From: Cymodocea nodosa
Lineage: Eukaryota > Streptophyta > Magnoliopsida > Alismatales > Cymodoceaceae
Assembly: GCA_036874045.1 (NCBI GenBank)
Contig: CM072343.1
Location: 17,566,001-17,630,000 of the forward strand
Direction of reading: 5' to 3'
DNA length: 64,000 bases
A program made the translations under genes and the position numbers. A model generated the notes under the pieces. The model was given only the letters and a program-made list of their open reading frames with translations. It made no database searches and was not told the origin of the DNA. Shown piece by piece: positions 51,221-62,154 of the stretch (its first letter is position 1; every line of letters starts with the position of its first letter).

Positions 51221-52118
51221 TTTATATTTTCCTTAAAAAAATAAAAAGAAAAAAAAGTTAAAGGTTGTCGCAATCACAAACAATGACATAGTTATTTATT
51301 TTATGATTTAGACATAAAAATAATAATATTTTTTTTTTGGTACTGCCGTAATTTTTGAAGGTTCAAATTTACGATCTGAGAGTAATATGATAAGATTTTA
51401 ACTACCAAAATGAACCTTTAACATTGTTATAGTACTTACAATATTTTTATATAAGACATATTTGCATAATTAATAAGTTGTGTAGGTGAAGGTTATGCAA
51501 TTCATGAGAGAAGGGTTGTATAAGTTACTTCCTATTGCATGATTTGATGAATATTTAATTACTAGATAGATACCTACTTTTCTTTGTGAATGTTTATTTT
51601 AAATATAATATTCATCATTATTGGTTTGATCTACACTTTTTTTTTTTTCACAAAGTGAAAATAGCTGGATAAATAAATGACACTTTAACTATGAAAACAC
51701 AATTAAAGGTAAAAAGTATAAGGACAAGAATCCAAAGCAAGTTATAGATACAAAGAAAACAAGAGCAATTTCATGTCTAATTTAGCTCTTTTGCTTCAAT
51801 TTCGCATCTCCTCGGTGCTTCAAAATTCAAAGTTAAATTTACTAAATCATTGTTGGTAAAAAAAAAAAATTGCATTTGCAGTTTCAAACACCTGTACATT
51901 GAAAAATATTTTAAAATTTTTTTGCTAGCCTGAATTTTAAATTTTCTAGAATATTCCGCTTGTCAATTTTCAGATCATGATATCTCTGATTTGCTCGTTG
52001 AGAGCACAGACAAGTGGTATCGTTAACTTCGATTCTGATCATGGTGGATATGATGATTTATCTTCACACCTGAGACGAGTTGGAAGCAGCAGCACAGAAT
52101 GGTAGTTCGACCACGCCG
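51221..52118. other. Upstream region of the transketolase-like gene
   Basis: AT-rich until about 52070, then GC-rich at the first exon. No other gene recognised. Confidence 0.5.
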
Positions 52119-55100
52119 ATGATCATCTTCTCCCTTCTCTCCACCTCCCCACAGTCTCCTCCTCTCCCCAGACAGTCCACCGCCTGGCGACCTCACCGGA
52201 GACTCGGACCCCGCAGCTATCCCACCTACTGCCTCGACGCCCGCCACGACTACCGCCTCTCCTGGCGCGAGGAGCTGACCCTGTCAAATGGGTCGCACTC
52301 CAAGCCCTTCAATCTCGACGAGGACGAGGGCTTCTGGGACGCTGTCGACCGGAGGTGCGTCGATAACATCCGCATGCTCGTCGTCGACTCCATCCAGAAT
52401 GCTGGCGCCGGCCACCCCGGGATGGCTCTGGGGATGGCGGAGGTTGGGTACTTCATGTTCCGGCACGTCATGAGGTACAACCCCCGGAATCCCAGGTGGT
52501 TCAATAGGGATCGCTTTGTTCTCAGCCCCGGTCATGGTTCCCTGCTGCACTATGTCTGTCTTCACCTCGCCGGTTACCATTCCGTTCAGGTTCACCATAC
52601 TTTCTGTTCTTTGTCTAACATGTCCACTTAGTAATCTGGGTTATCAGAGGCAAGGGCTCCTCTAGAGAATTCCCCGCCTTACCACAACAGGTTTCTGTCG
52701 AAGCATGAAAAGTGCCACTTTCCATGTAAAAAGTAATATAAATATAGCAATTGAAGTTGAAAAAATCCTGAAAATTAGAATCTGCACTTGAGATTCTGGG
52801 GAAACGGAGATTTGAAAGAAAAAAGGTCGAATTCTTTCACCATTGTGAAAAAAATTGGTTATTACTATTACTTATAATGCAATTCCGGTGCAGGTTTCAT
52901 TGTGCATTTCTTTTGCTAGTCCCTTTTTTGTGGGATTTTATGTTTCGTAATAGTTTTTTATATAGAAGTACATAATAGACAATATGAGTCCACCTTTTTA
53001 TGTTTGTTGCAAGAGTATTGCTATAACTTTCAGGAGTTTCTAGTTTAAATAGTTAATATTTCTCGTAGATAATAGAAAGTGATGTGAAATGTATCTTTCT
53101 TGGTTGAATATTTTCTGTATCCATTTTAAGCCTTCTTGGACCTTGTTCTAGATTAACATGTTATTCTCATCACAAATTTTAAAGTTTCCAATATGCCCAC
53201 GATGCTCTAATCCATCTGGAGATGGTTGATAGCTTATGTTAACTTGTTTTTCAGATTGAAGACTTGAAGAGACTTTGTAAGCTGGGTAGCAGAACTCCTG
53301 GACATCCGGAAAATGTTGTGACAGAAGGGATTGAAGGAACAAACGGTAGTGATCATTTGTATATGCAATAGGACCTCTAGGTCAAGTTGTTGCCAATGTA
53401 GTAGACCTTGTGTGGTTTGTCTTGGTAGAGTTGTGTACTAGGTTAATGATATCACTGAATGGAGTCGGCTGTGTAAGTCAAGCTCAATTTCAAATAAGTG
53501 TCTTGGTTGGAATTTTGAGATTAAACTGGGAAATTAATTACCTTGTGACAGGGTCATTAGGTCAAGGTGTTGCCAATGCAGTAGGTCTTGCACTTGCAGA
53601 AGCTCACCTTGCAGCTCGTTTCAACAAATCAGACATGTTCATTGTTGATCACAGGACGTAAGTATGCAGCTTTTCTTCTAATTATTAGCTCATCAATTTA
53701 TTTCTATGCATATGTATGGTGTGCTTCAGATACTGCATCATGGGGGATGGTTGTGCCATGGAAGGAATTTCCAATGAAGCAGCTTCTCTGGCTGCATATT
53801 GGAACCTGCATAAGCTGATATTGATATATGATGACAACACTTTTGATGGGAATACATCTCTTGCATTGACTGAGAATATCTCAGCCCATTTTGAGGCACT
53901 AGGGTGGAATACAATAACAGTGGAGAACATACATGAAGACATGGGAGCTTTCCGAAATGCAATTTCTTCTGCACACAAGGAGACTAAAAGGCCGACGTTC
54001 ATCAGGGTAGGTTCAAGGGTGTATGCCTTTCTTTATTGAAGTTGGAGGAAAATTCGTCATTATGATAAAAGGTTGCAAAATCTTATAATATTCAGGTGAA
54101 GACATTGATTGGAAAGTTGTCAAGAGAAGAAGGCAGTTTAAAAGCTCATCATGGTACATTCGATGCAGATGATGTGACTATAATGAGAAAGAAAGTCAAA
54201 TGGAATGGATATAATCCATTTCATGTCATTCCAATGGTTTACAGGTGTGCATACAGAATATGGTATAATTTTTTTAAAATATAAATTTTCTTCTTTATTC
54301 GTTCTGTAAAAGAAACATTTCTGGCACTTGCAATGCTCTTTTTTTATTATCTTCAAGCTATTGGTCCCTGGAAGGTTTATTATTAACTATGAGTAAATTC
54401 CATGTTGGTATTATAAGCTATAGTCGATTTTCACATTGGTACTCTGAAATTCAAAATGAATCATTTTGATAACATGACTGTAAACGTTGTTTAAGCTGGT
54501 GCTTTTGGTAGGGTGTTAGTGTTTTTATAATAAATTTAGACTAAGCCACCCCTCCTTATTCCTAAAATGTAACTTGATTTATTAACTTTACAATCAGAAT
54601 GAGATAATCCGTGATTTGGATGTATTGATTTCTGATGTGAATTATAATTCCATGTATCAAAAGAAATTTGCAACTTAATTTATTATATTTTTTATTCGAA
54701 TGAGATCATTTGTGCCTTGGATTTGTTGATCAATGATGTTCATCATAATCATAACACATCATAAATGAAGTTTATTATGATTTTCTGAATTTGTGACCTG
54801 AGCAACATTTGAATGCCTGATTCTCATTGAAAGGAGGATTTCATAATGGGAATTTTATGCTAAAATGTAATGACCCTTTTAAAACTTATGGTAATAAACT
54901 GAGAATCCATCATAATTGAAGGAACCAAAATGGAAGTTACTCTTTTAGTATTAAGGAAGGTGTCAATTACTCATGTTTATTTTTCTCATATGTTTTAGTT
55001 TATCTCCGTTAATTTTCAAACTTGGTATCTTTATTTCCTCTAATTCCTGAAGCTACAACTAACATCAACTGTCTATGCTTTAGTGTGAAAGGAATTGTTT

Positions 55101-56585
55101 CTTGGGTAATTTCTTTCATGCTTTGAAGGAAGATTCAATAATTGGTCATTTCTATAGTGTTGGATGAGCTAGGGAGGTAACTTTAATTTTGGCAACTATG
55201 TGTCAACATTTACTGCTGTTCTTCTAGCCAAGTTTCTAAATTTTGGTTGAAAAACATGCATATTTTGGCACACTTCAATGTTGGCAAAATTTGAGTGGCT
55301 TGTGTTCACACCTGGTGGTGGTATACACCTACATATCATACTAGAAAGCCATATTAATTTTTTTTATCGAATGTTTCAGGGAGTTTGCACATCAAGCGGA
55401 GTATGGAGAAAGCCTTGAAAAAGATTGGAATACCACTCTTATGCGCTATGAGAATAAATACCCTCAGGAAGCAGCAGAGTTAAAAGTCTTGTTCAACGGA
55501 GGTTTACCAGTTGGTTGGGAGGATTTGTTACGGGTAACCCAACTCTTCAGTTTCAACCAATTGCTCTTATTCTTATACATTCTCCTGCAATAATCTCGTT
55601 CTGCTAAATTCCTAAACAGAGCTGGTCTGTGTCTGATGAGGTAGATGCCACTCAAGGATACTCTGAGAAATGCTTGAATAGTCTTGCAAGTGTCATCCCA
55701 GGCTTGATTGGTGGCAGTGCTGGTCTTGCAAGCTCAAACAAGGTCTACCTCAATGGTCATGATGATTTTAGCAATCCTACATCTCCATGAGGGCGCAACA
55801 TACACTATGGAGTGTGTGAGCATGCAATGGCTGGCATCTCTAATGGCATTGCATTACATAACAGTGGTCTCATCCCATTTGCAGCAGCCAACCTTGTCTT
55901 CTCGAGCTACTTGAAGAGTGCAATGAAGTTATTGGCTCCAAGCCACGCTGGAGTTATCTACATCCTAACACACAACTCCATTGGTATTGGAGGGGATGGT
56001 CGTACACACCAGCCAGTTGAGCATTTGGCAGGATTTCGTGCGATCCCACACCTATATGTTTTCAGGCCAGCAGATGGAAAGGAGACAGCAGGAGCTTACA
56101 TGATGGCAATAAGGAACCGACAAGCACCCACTGTTATTTCACTGTCCAGGCAAAAGCTTGCCTCCAACTTGAATGGAACATCGGCATCAGCAGTTAAGAT
56201 GGGTGGGTACATTGTCAGTGATAATTCTGGTGATGAGCTACCAGAGATCATCATAATCAGCACAGGCTCAGAGTTGTGCCTATGTGATTCAAGTGCGACA
56301 AGGCTGAGAACAGAAGGAACACGAGTTAGGGTGGTTTCCCTGGTGTGTTGGAGATTGTTTGATGGGCAGTCAAGTGAGTACAAAGATTCAGTGCTTCCTC
56401 CAGCAGTGTCTAAGCGATTGAGCGTTGAAGCTGGGTCGTCAATTGGATGGAGGGAGTATGTTGGAGATAAAGGAATTGTGTTTGGAGTGGAGGATTTCAG
56501 CACCAGTGGAGCGTCTTTGGACATATTTACAAAGTTTGGTTTCACGGTAGAGAATGTGGCCAGGATGGCGAGATCACTTTTATAG
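52119..56585 (+). pseudogene. Transketolase-like gene, plastid type, with one in-frame stop
   Basis: Transketolase moves two-carbon units in the Calvin and pentose phosphate cycles. Exons: 52119-52589, 53255-53345, 53552-53657, 53730-54006, 54096-54244, 55380-55533, 55620-56585. Phases match and would give 737 codons, the length of a plastid transketolase. The first 50 or so residues are Ser/Pro/Arg-rich, like a transit peptide. Thiamine-diphosphate elements survive: AGAGHPG, LSPGHGSLLHY, GDGCAMEGISNEAASLA, the Glu in VCEHAM. However, a TGA at 55788-55790 cuts the frame in the last exon, and several active-site positions differ from ordinary plant enzymes: GSLGQG for GPLGQG, GGSAGL for GGSADL, HNSIGIGGDGRTHQP for HDSIGLGEDGPTHQP. 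The rest of the frame is intact, so this is a young pseudogene, a diverged paralogue, or carries a sequencing error at one base. Confidence 0.85.
53372..53551 (+). repeat. Second copy of the transketolase exon 3 start, inside intron 2
   Basis: Bases 53371-53410 match 53551-53590 at about 32 of 40 positions, 180 bp apart. The upstream copy also follows an AG and reads [13 protein letters not shown] in the gene's frame. The frame stays open from 53372 through the end of exon 3 at 53657. Confidence 0.75.
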
Positions 56586-56936
56586 TAGCTGAACTCATAT
56601 TCTCACGGGAATGCTCTCATTAGAGCAGCAGCCGGTTGTTCTATATCTCCAAATTAATGCTGGTTCAAATGTCAGTATTTCAGAGTATGTGAGCTGGTTG
56701 ATATCAGATGGCAGTAAATTTGTTGGATCATGCTTGCCGTTCATAAGCAAAAATCAACCAGGATTTGGTTGGAAATTTTGATCCTAGGTTCATCAAAGAT
56801 GCATAGGCATAACATCATATATGGTTTGGTATGTTCATCAGAGTTCATCACCCACCTGAGATTTTGTTCTTCTCTGGAATTTCAGCTGTAAATTACACTT
56901 GTGATCGGTTCATTAAACATTCGGTAATTTCATTAT

Positions 56937-57008
<72 letters not shown>

Positions 57009-57150
57009 CTCTCTACTTGAATGTTAATCTAGAATGCAACTCTCTACTCAATAATATGACAAACATCAATCAATAGTAATAACCCAATTAGATAGAAACA
57101 ATAATGCTTGTGGTCTTCTTTAATATTCGAATCATGAAGTAGCAAACCAC
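56586..57150. other. 3' flank of the transketolase-like gene
   Basis: Probable 3' UTR followed by a compound microsatellite, up to the left LTR of the retroelement. Confidence 0.5.
56939..57005. repeat. Compound (TC)n(TA)n microsatellite
   Basis: About 18 TC dinucleotides (56939-56975) run directly into about 15 AT dinucleotides (56976-57005). Confidence 0.98.
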
Positions 57151-58968
57151 TGTTAGGATCGATAGACTCACCAGAGAGGGGGTGAATGGTGAATGTGTGT
57201 AATTTTTTATATTCTTTTGATTGTTGAATCAAATGATTGAACATAAATGAAATGAGATGAAACTGCACGAAAGTAAAGCAACAAAGAAAGATAACACACA
57301 GCAAGTTTTTAGATAGTTCACCAACTTGGTTAGTCCACCCCTAAGATTCACTTGGACTTCACTAAGTGTTTCAACACTTACGCACTTACTTTCAGGTCAA
57401 AGTAAGAACCAACAACACAGAAGTTTTTAAGTATAAACTTCAGTAAACCAACCTCTTGAGTTTTTAGGTCAAAACTCAAACCAACAACTGAATGTAGCTT
57501 TCAGGTTGAAACTACGAACCAATAGTTTGAATCTTTCAATCAGAGTTTTGGTGCACAGAGCTTTTTCTATAGTAGATCTTTTGAATAAGCTTGATTGTTT
57601 GCAGACTTGAGTGTAATTGGAGTTGGAGTGTAACTCACTATATATGGTATATCCGTTATCTCTATCTTTTCCTTTCTTAAACTCCTCATATTTATACCAA
57701 AGGTATAACGATCATATTTCTCTGTCAACGGATGTATTCTATTGTACTTGAGTAGACATCAGTCAAATACGGTAAGTTACCGTTCAGAAAGTTATTTCAA
57801 GATGTTTTACCGATTTTCCTAACCTTTCGGATAGTTAGTTGTGTAACTCTCCGAAGAATATCTGTAACTCACCGAAAGATCACTTAAACCTTTCTGTCAG
57901 GTAGGATTTCAGAATATTTACTGTGAGCTGTCATTCAATTGGATACTTATAATTATAACTCACCGAACAGTTATATAACTGTCGGATAGTTGGCTACAGT
58001 AATCCTTTGTTAACTTTCCGATTGATTTAATTCAGCACGTGCATAAAAGGCTGACTTAAGTTTCGAATGGTTATCCTTGTAACTCATTGAAACGCTTCAA
58101 GATTTCGAATAGTTATTTTTCTAACTCTTCGAAAACTTATTTGAGCTTCTCTCTGGAATTCTGCACGTGGGAAATTCAATGACTTAAGTTTCGGATGGTT
58201 AAACTGTAACTCACCGAAACTCTTTTGAAATTTTAGATAGTTATCTTTCTAACTCTCCAAAAACTTAAATGATCTTCTTTCTGGAATTCTGCACGTGGCA
58301 ATTTCGATAACTTAAGTTTCGGATAGTTAAATTGTAACTTACCGAAACTCTCTTTGAAATTTCGGATAGTTATCTAACACTCCGATTTTCCTTTTTAAAC
58401 TTTCAACTATCGACTTCTCCATTTTGCATGTGCGTAATAAGATGACTTAACTTTCAAAAAGTTATACCTCTAACTTACCGAAAAACTCAAATAGTTATCT
58501 AACTCTCTGAAAAAAAAACTCGGATAGTTATCTAACTCTCCGACAAGTCCTTTAAGCTTACGTTCTGTATTTCTGCACGTGATTTATTGAATGACTTAAG
58601 TTTCGGATAGTTAGCCTTTCTAACTTTCTGATTTTCCTTTTTCTTTTGGATAATTAACTCCTTAACTCTCTGTTCATTCAACCAACTTAACTATCTATTT
58701 AAATAACTCTCCGAAAGCTTTGAAAAATTTGGATAGTTATCCTTCTAACTGTCCGATAGTCTTGCTGCTGTTTTACTCTTCGGATACTTGGACCTGTAAT
58801 TGTCTGATTTTCCTGTAGCTTTAAGGCAGTATCTTCTAAAACTTCTCGATCTGTTTGTCTGCTTGGAATTTGTTCTAACAGCCTTCTGATCTAACGCAAT
58901 ACAGACTTAACTGTGAAATACAATATGTTTCCTCACATAGGTTTTGCATTATTAAAATACTTGGGTTC
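57151..58968 (-). repeat. 3' LTR of the gag-only element
   Basis: About 1818 bp, aligned by eye with the 60365-62154 copy. The inner boundary is approximate because the gag frame reads into it and its first bases differ from the TGTTAGAAC start of the other LTR. It contains the palindrome array. Confidence 0.85.
57760..58810. repeat. Array of imperfect palindromes in the left LTR
   Basis: About 15 copies of a TTCGGATAGTTA-like half alternate with about 19 copies of TAACTCTCCGAA-like halves, which are nearly its reverse complement. Each pair can form a short hairpin. G-box-like CACGTG or variants occur at 58036, 58164, 58292, 58427 and 58576, marking higher-order units of about 128-149 bp. 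Counts are by eye. Confidence 0.85.
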
Positions 58969-60313
58969 CTATTCCACATTTATTCCCATTTGATCGTTGA
59001 GATCCTATTATTTTATTTAATCTTTTTTGTCTTTGAGTAAATTTACATATGGTATCTTTCAAATCTGATATAGTGATTAATAGATTTTTATTTTCTTCTT
59101 TTAATTCACAGTTAACACAATTATACTTATCCAAGTTGGATTTCAGATTTCTATTTTCAACTACAGATGATTCTAATTCAACAAAAAAATCTTCTAAGCA
59201 ATGATTTAACCTTTTAATTTCTTTCTTAAACTCTACATTTAACATATAAATTATCTACAGTAGACAAAAGACTGTTAATGTCTAATTCATCATGCTCATT
59301 TTCTGAACTAGAGGAAGAGGAGCATACATACCTCTTGTGCTGCAAAACACACGTTGGTTGCAGCTTCATCTTCAGAATTTGATGAATAGCTTGAAGAGCT
59401 ACTATCATCCCACGCAGCTTTGAGAGCCATCTTCTTTTTGTCTTTCAATCTCTTCTTCTTGTCTCCTTGATCTTCTTCTGTCTGAAATGGACATAAGGTC
59501 TGTATGTGCCATTGCCTTTTACATTTGAAACATGTAGAAATAGTTCTTTTAGAGGAGTTGGTCTTATTCTTTTTCCTCATGAACTTTCTGAAGTTCCTTG
59601 CCAGTAACATGATCCCATCATCATCTAAGTTTGGAGCTTCTTCTGTAGATGGAAATGTCATTTCCTTTTTCTTTTCAGCTTTCTTTTCAACACCTCCTTC
59701 TTGCTTTTTCTAGTCCTTCATCTGAACTTCATGGGCCAGAAGATTGCCCAACAGTTCTTCAATTGAGTAATTGTTAAGATCCTTGGAATCTTGAATGGAT
59801 GTGGACTTTTGTTTCCACTCAACAGTTAAGCTCCTCAGGATCTTCTGTACCTGTTCACGTGAAGAGAACTCCTTTCCCAAGCCTTTCAGACTGTTAATGA
59901 TTTCAGTAAATTTAGAAAACATTTCAGTTATGTTTTCATTATCATTCATTTTAAACAGTTCTAGTTTTCTCAAAAAAATACTAATTTTTGTATCATTAAC
60001 TTGGCTTGTACCTTCATGAGTAACTTGAAGGATTTTCCAAGCCTCATGAGCAAACTTACATGCAGATATCTTATTATATTGCACAATAAATGACATTCAA
60101 CCCTCTAGCATCCAATTGAATGATTTTTTCATCCTCCTCAGACCAGTTCGTAACATCACTGGTTAGAAGTGTAGTTCCAAGAACAGCAGTCTTCCAGAGT
60201 TTAACATCTGAACTCCTAAGGTAGCACTCCATTCTATTCTTCCAATAGTTATAATTGGAACCATCGAATAGAGGAGGTCTGTGGATGTTTTGTCCCTCAG
60301 TAAATTGAGCCAT
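58952..60313 (-). pseudogene. Copia-type gag of the retroelement, interrupted
   Basis: Starts at ATG 60313. It reads PPLFDGSNYNYWKNRMECYL, then the HEAWKILQVTHEGTSQV and FTEIINSLKGLGKEF blocks of UBN2-type gag. A CCHC-like zinc knuckle, CFKCKRQWHIQTLC, follows at about 59490-59535. Then come an acidic Ser-rich stretch and a C-terminal coiled coil ending GSQRSNGNKCGIG, a pattern seen after the zinc knuckle in some plant Copia gag proteins. It is broken by a frameshift near 60090, an in-frame TAG at 59712-59710, and shifts near 59330 and 59235. Nothing resembling pol follows. Confidence 0.8.
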
Positions 60314-60350
60314 AAATCTAGATGGTTAAATCTTATGAAGGATTAACCAA

Positions 60351-60362
60351 GCTCTGATACCA
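60351..60362 (-). other. Primer-binding site, initiator tRNA-Met
   Basis: TGGTATCAGAGC on the minus strand, two bases inside the 5' LTR. It matches the usual plant Copia primer site exactly and fixes the element's orientation. Confidence 0.9.
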
Positions 60363-60364
60363 AT

Positions 60365-62154
60365 TGTTAGGATCGATAGACTCACCAGAGAGGGGGTGAA
60401 TGGTGAATGTGTGTAATTTTTTATATTCTTTTGATTGTTGAATCAAATGATTGAACAGAAATGAAATGAGATGAAACTGCACGAAAGTAAAGCAGCAAAG
60501 AAAGATAACACATAGCAAGTTTTTAGGTAGTTCACCAACTTGGCTAGTCCACCCCCAAGATTCACTTGGGTTTCACTAAGTGTTTCAACACTTACACACT
60601 TGCTTTCAGGTCAAAGTAAGAACCAACAACACAGAAGTTTTCAAGTATAAACTTCAGTAAACCAACCTCTTGAGTTTTCAGGTTGAAACTCAAACCAACA
60701 ACTGAATGTAGCTTTCAGGTTGAAACTACGAACCAATAGTTTGAATCTTTCAATCAGAGTTTTGGTGCACAGAGCTTTTTCTGCAGTAGATCTTTTGAAT
60801 AAGCTTGATTGTTTGCAGACTTGAGTGTAATTGGAGTTAGAGTGTAGCTCACTATATATGGTATATCCGTTATCTCTATCTTTTCCTTTCTTAAACTCCT
60901 CATATTTATACCAAAGGTATAACGATCATATTTCTCTGTCAACGGATGTATTCTATTGTACTTGAGTAGACATCAGTCAAATACGGTAAGTTACCGTTCA
61001 GAAAGTTATTTCAAGATGTTTTACCGATTTTCCTAACCTTTCGGATAGTTAGTTGTGTAACTCTCCGAAGAATATCTGTAACTCATCGAAAGATCACTTA
61101 AACTTTTCTATCAGTTAGGATTCAAGAATATTTACTGTGAGCTGTCATTCAATCGGATACTTATAACTGTAACTCACTGAACAGTTATATAACTATCGGA
61201 TAGTTGGCTACAGTAACCCTTTGTTAACTTTCTGATTGATTTAATTCAGCACGTGCATAAAAGGCTGACTTAAGTTTCGAATGGTTATCCCTGTAACTCA
61301 CCGAAACGCTTCAAGATTTCGGATAGTTATCTTTCTAACTCTCCAAAAACTTATTTGAGCTTCTCTCTGGAATTCTACATGTGGGAAATTCAATGACTTA
61401 AGTTTCGGATGGTTAAACTATAACTCACCGAAACTCTTTTGAAATTTAGGATAGTTATCTTTCTAACTCTCTGAAAACTTAAATGATCTTCTTTTTGGAA
61501 TTCTACACATGGCAATTTCGATAACTTAAGTTTCAGATAGTTAAATTGTAACTTACCGAAACTCTCTTTGAAATTTCGAATAGTTATCTAACCCTCCAAT
61601 TTTCCTTTTTAAGCTTTCAACTACCGGTTTCTCCATTTTGCACGTGCGTAATAAGATGACTTAAGTTTCAGAAAGTTATACTTGTAACTTACCGAAAAAC
61701 TCGAATAGTTATCTAACTCTCCGACAAGTCCTTTAAGCTTCCATTCTGTATTTTTGCACGTGATTTATTGAATGACTTAAGTTTCGGATAGTTAGCCTTT
61801 CTAACTTTTCGATTTTCCTTTTTCTTTCGGATAGTTAACTCTTTAACTCTCCGTTCATTCAACTAACTTAACTATCTGTTTAAATAACTCTCTGAAGGCT
61901 TTGAAAAATTCGGATAGTTATCATTCTAGCTATTCGATAGTCTTGCTGCTATTTTACTCTTCGAATACTTGGACCTGTAACTGTCTGATTTTCCTATAGC
62001 TTTAAGGCAGTATCTTCTAGAACTTCTCGATTTGTTTGCCTATTTGGAATTTGTTCTAACAGTCTTTTGATCTAACACAGTATAGACTTAACTGTGAAAT
62101 ACAATATGTTTCATTACATAGGTTTTGTATTATCAAAATACTCAAGTTCTAACA
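60365..62154 (-). repeat. 5' LTR of the gag-only element
   Basis: 1790 bp with proper TG...CA ends. It carries the same palindrome array (about 60975-61995) as the left LTR but lacks one hairpin unit that the left LTR has at about 58484-58518. Confidence 0.88.

Larger units (their letters stand above)
57151..62154 (-). mobile_element. Gag-only (TR-GAG-like) LTR retrotransposon
   Basis: Two long direct repeats begin with the same TGTTAGGATCGATAGACTCA at 57151 and 60365. The element reads on the minus strand. The 5' LTR is 62154-60365; next to it a perfect TGGTATCAGAGC primer-binding site lies at 60362-60351, then a gag start codon at 60313. Between the LTRs there are only about 1.4 kb of gag-like sequence and no protease, integrase or reverse transcriptase. 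The element is therefore non-autonomous and depends on a Copia-type partner. The two LTRs look a few percent different by eye, so the insertion is fairly young. Flanking 5-mers (ACCAC, AATAC) are not a clean target duplication. Confidence 0.85.

Noticed and set aside
52080-52118. Transketolase-like start at the TTG at 52080
   Set aside because: The first in-frame ATG is 52119.
57044-57304. Pair of similar minus-strand frames at 57044-57304 and 60333-60518
   Set aside because: Both are translations of the same LTR end, not a duplicated gene.
57760-58810. CRISPR-like array
   Set aside because: The repeats are imperfect palindromes in an LTR of a plant retroelement, with no uniform spacers.
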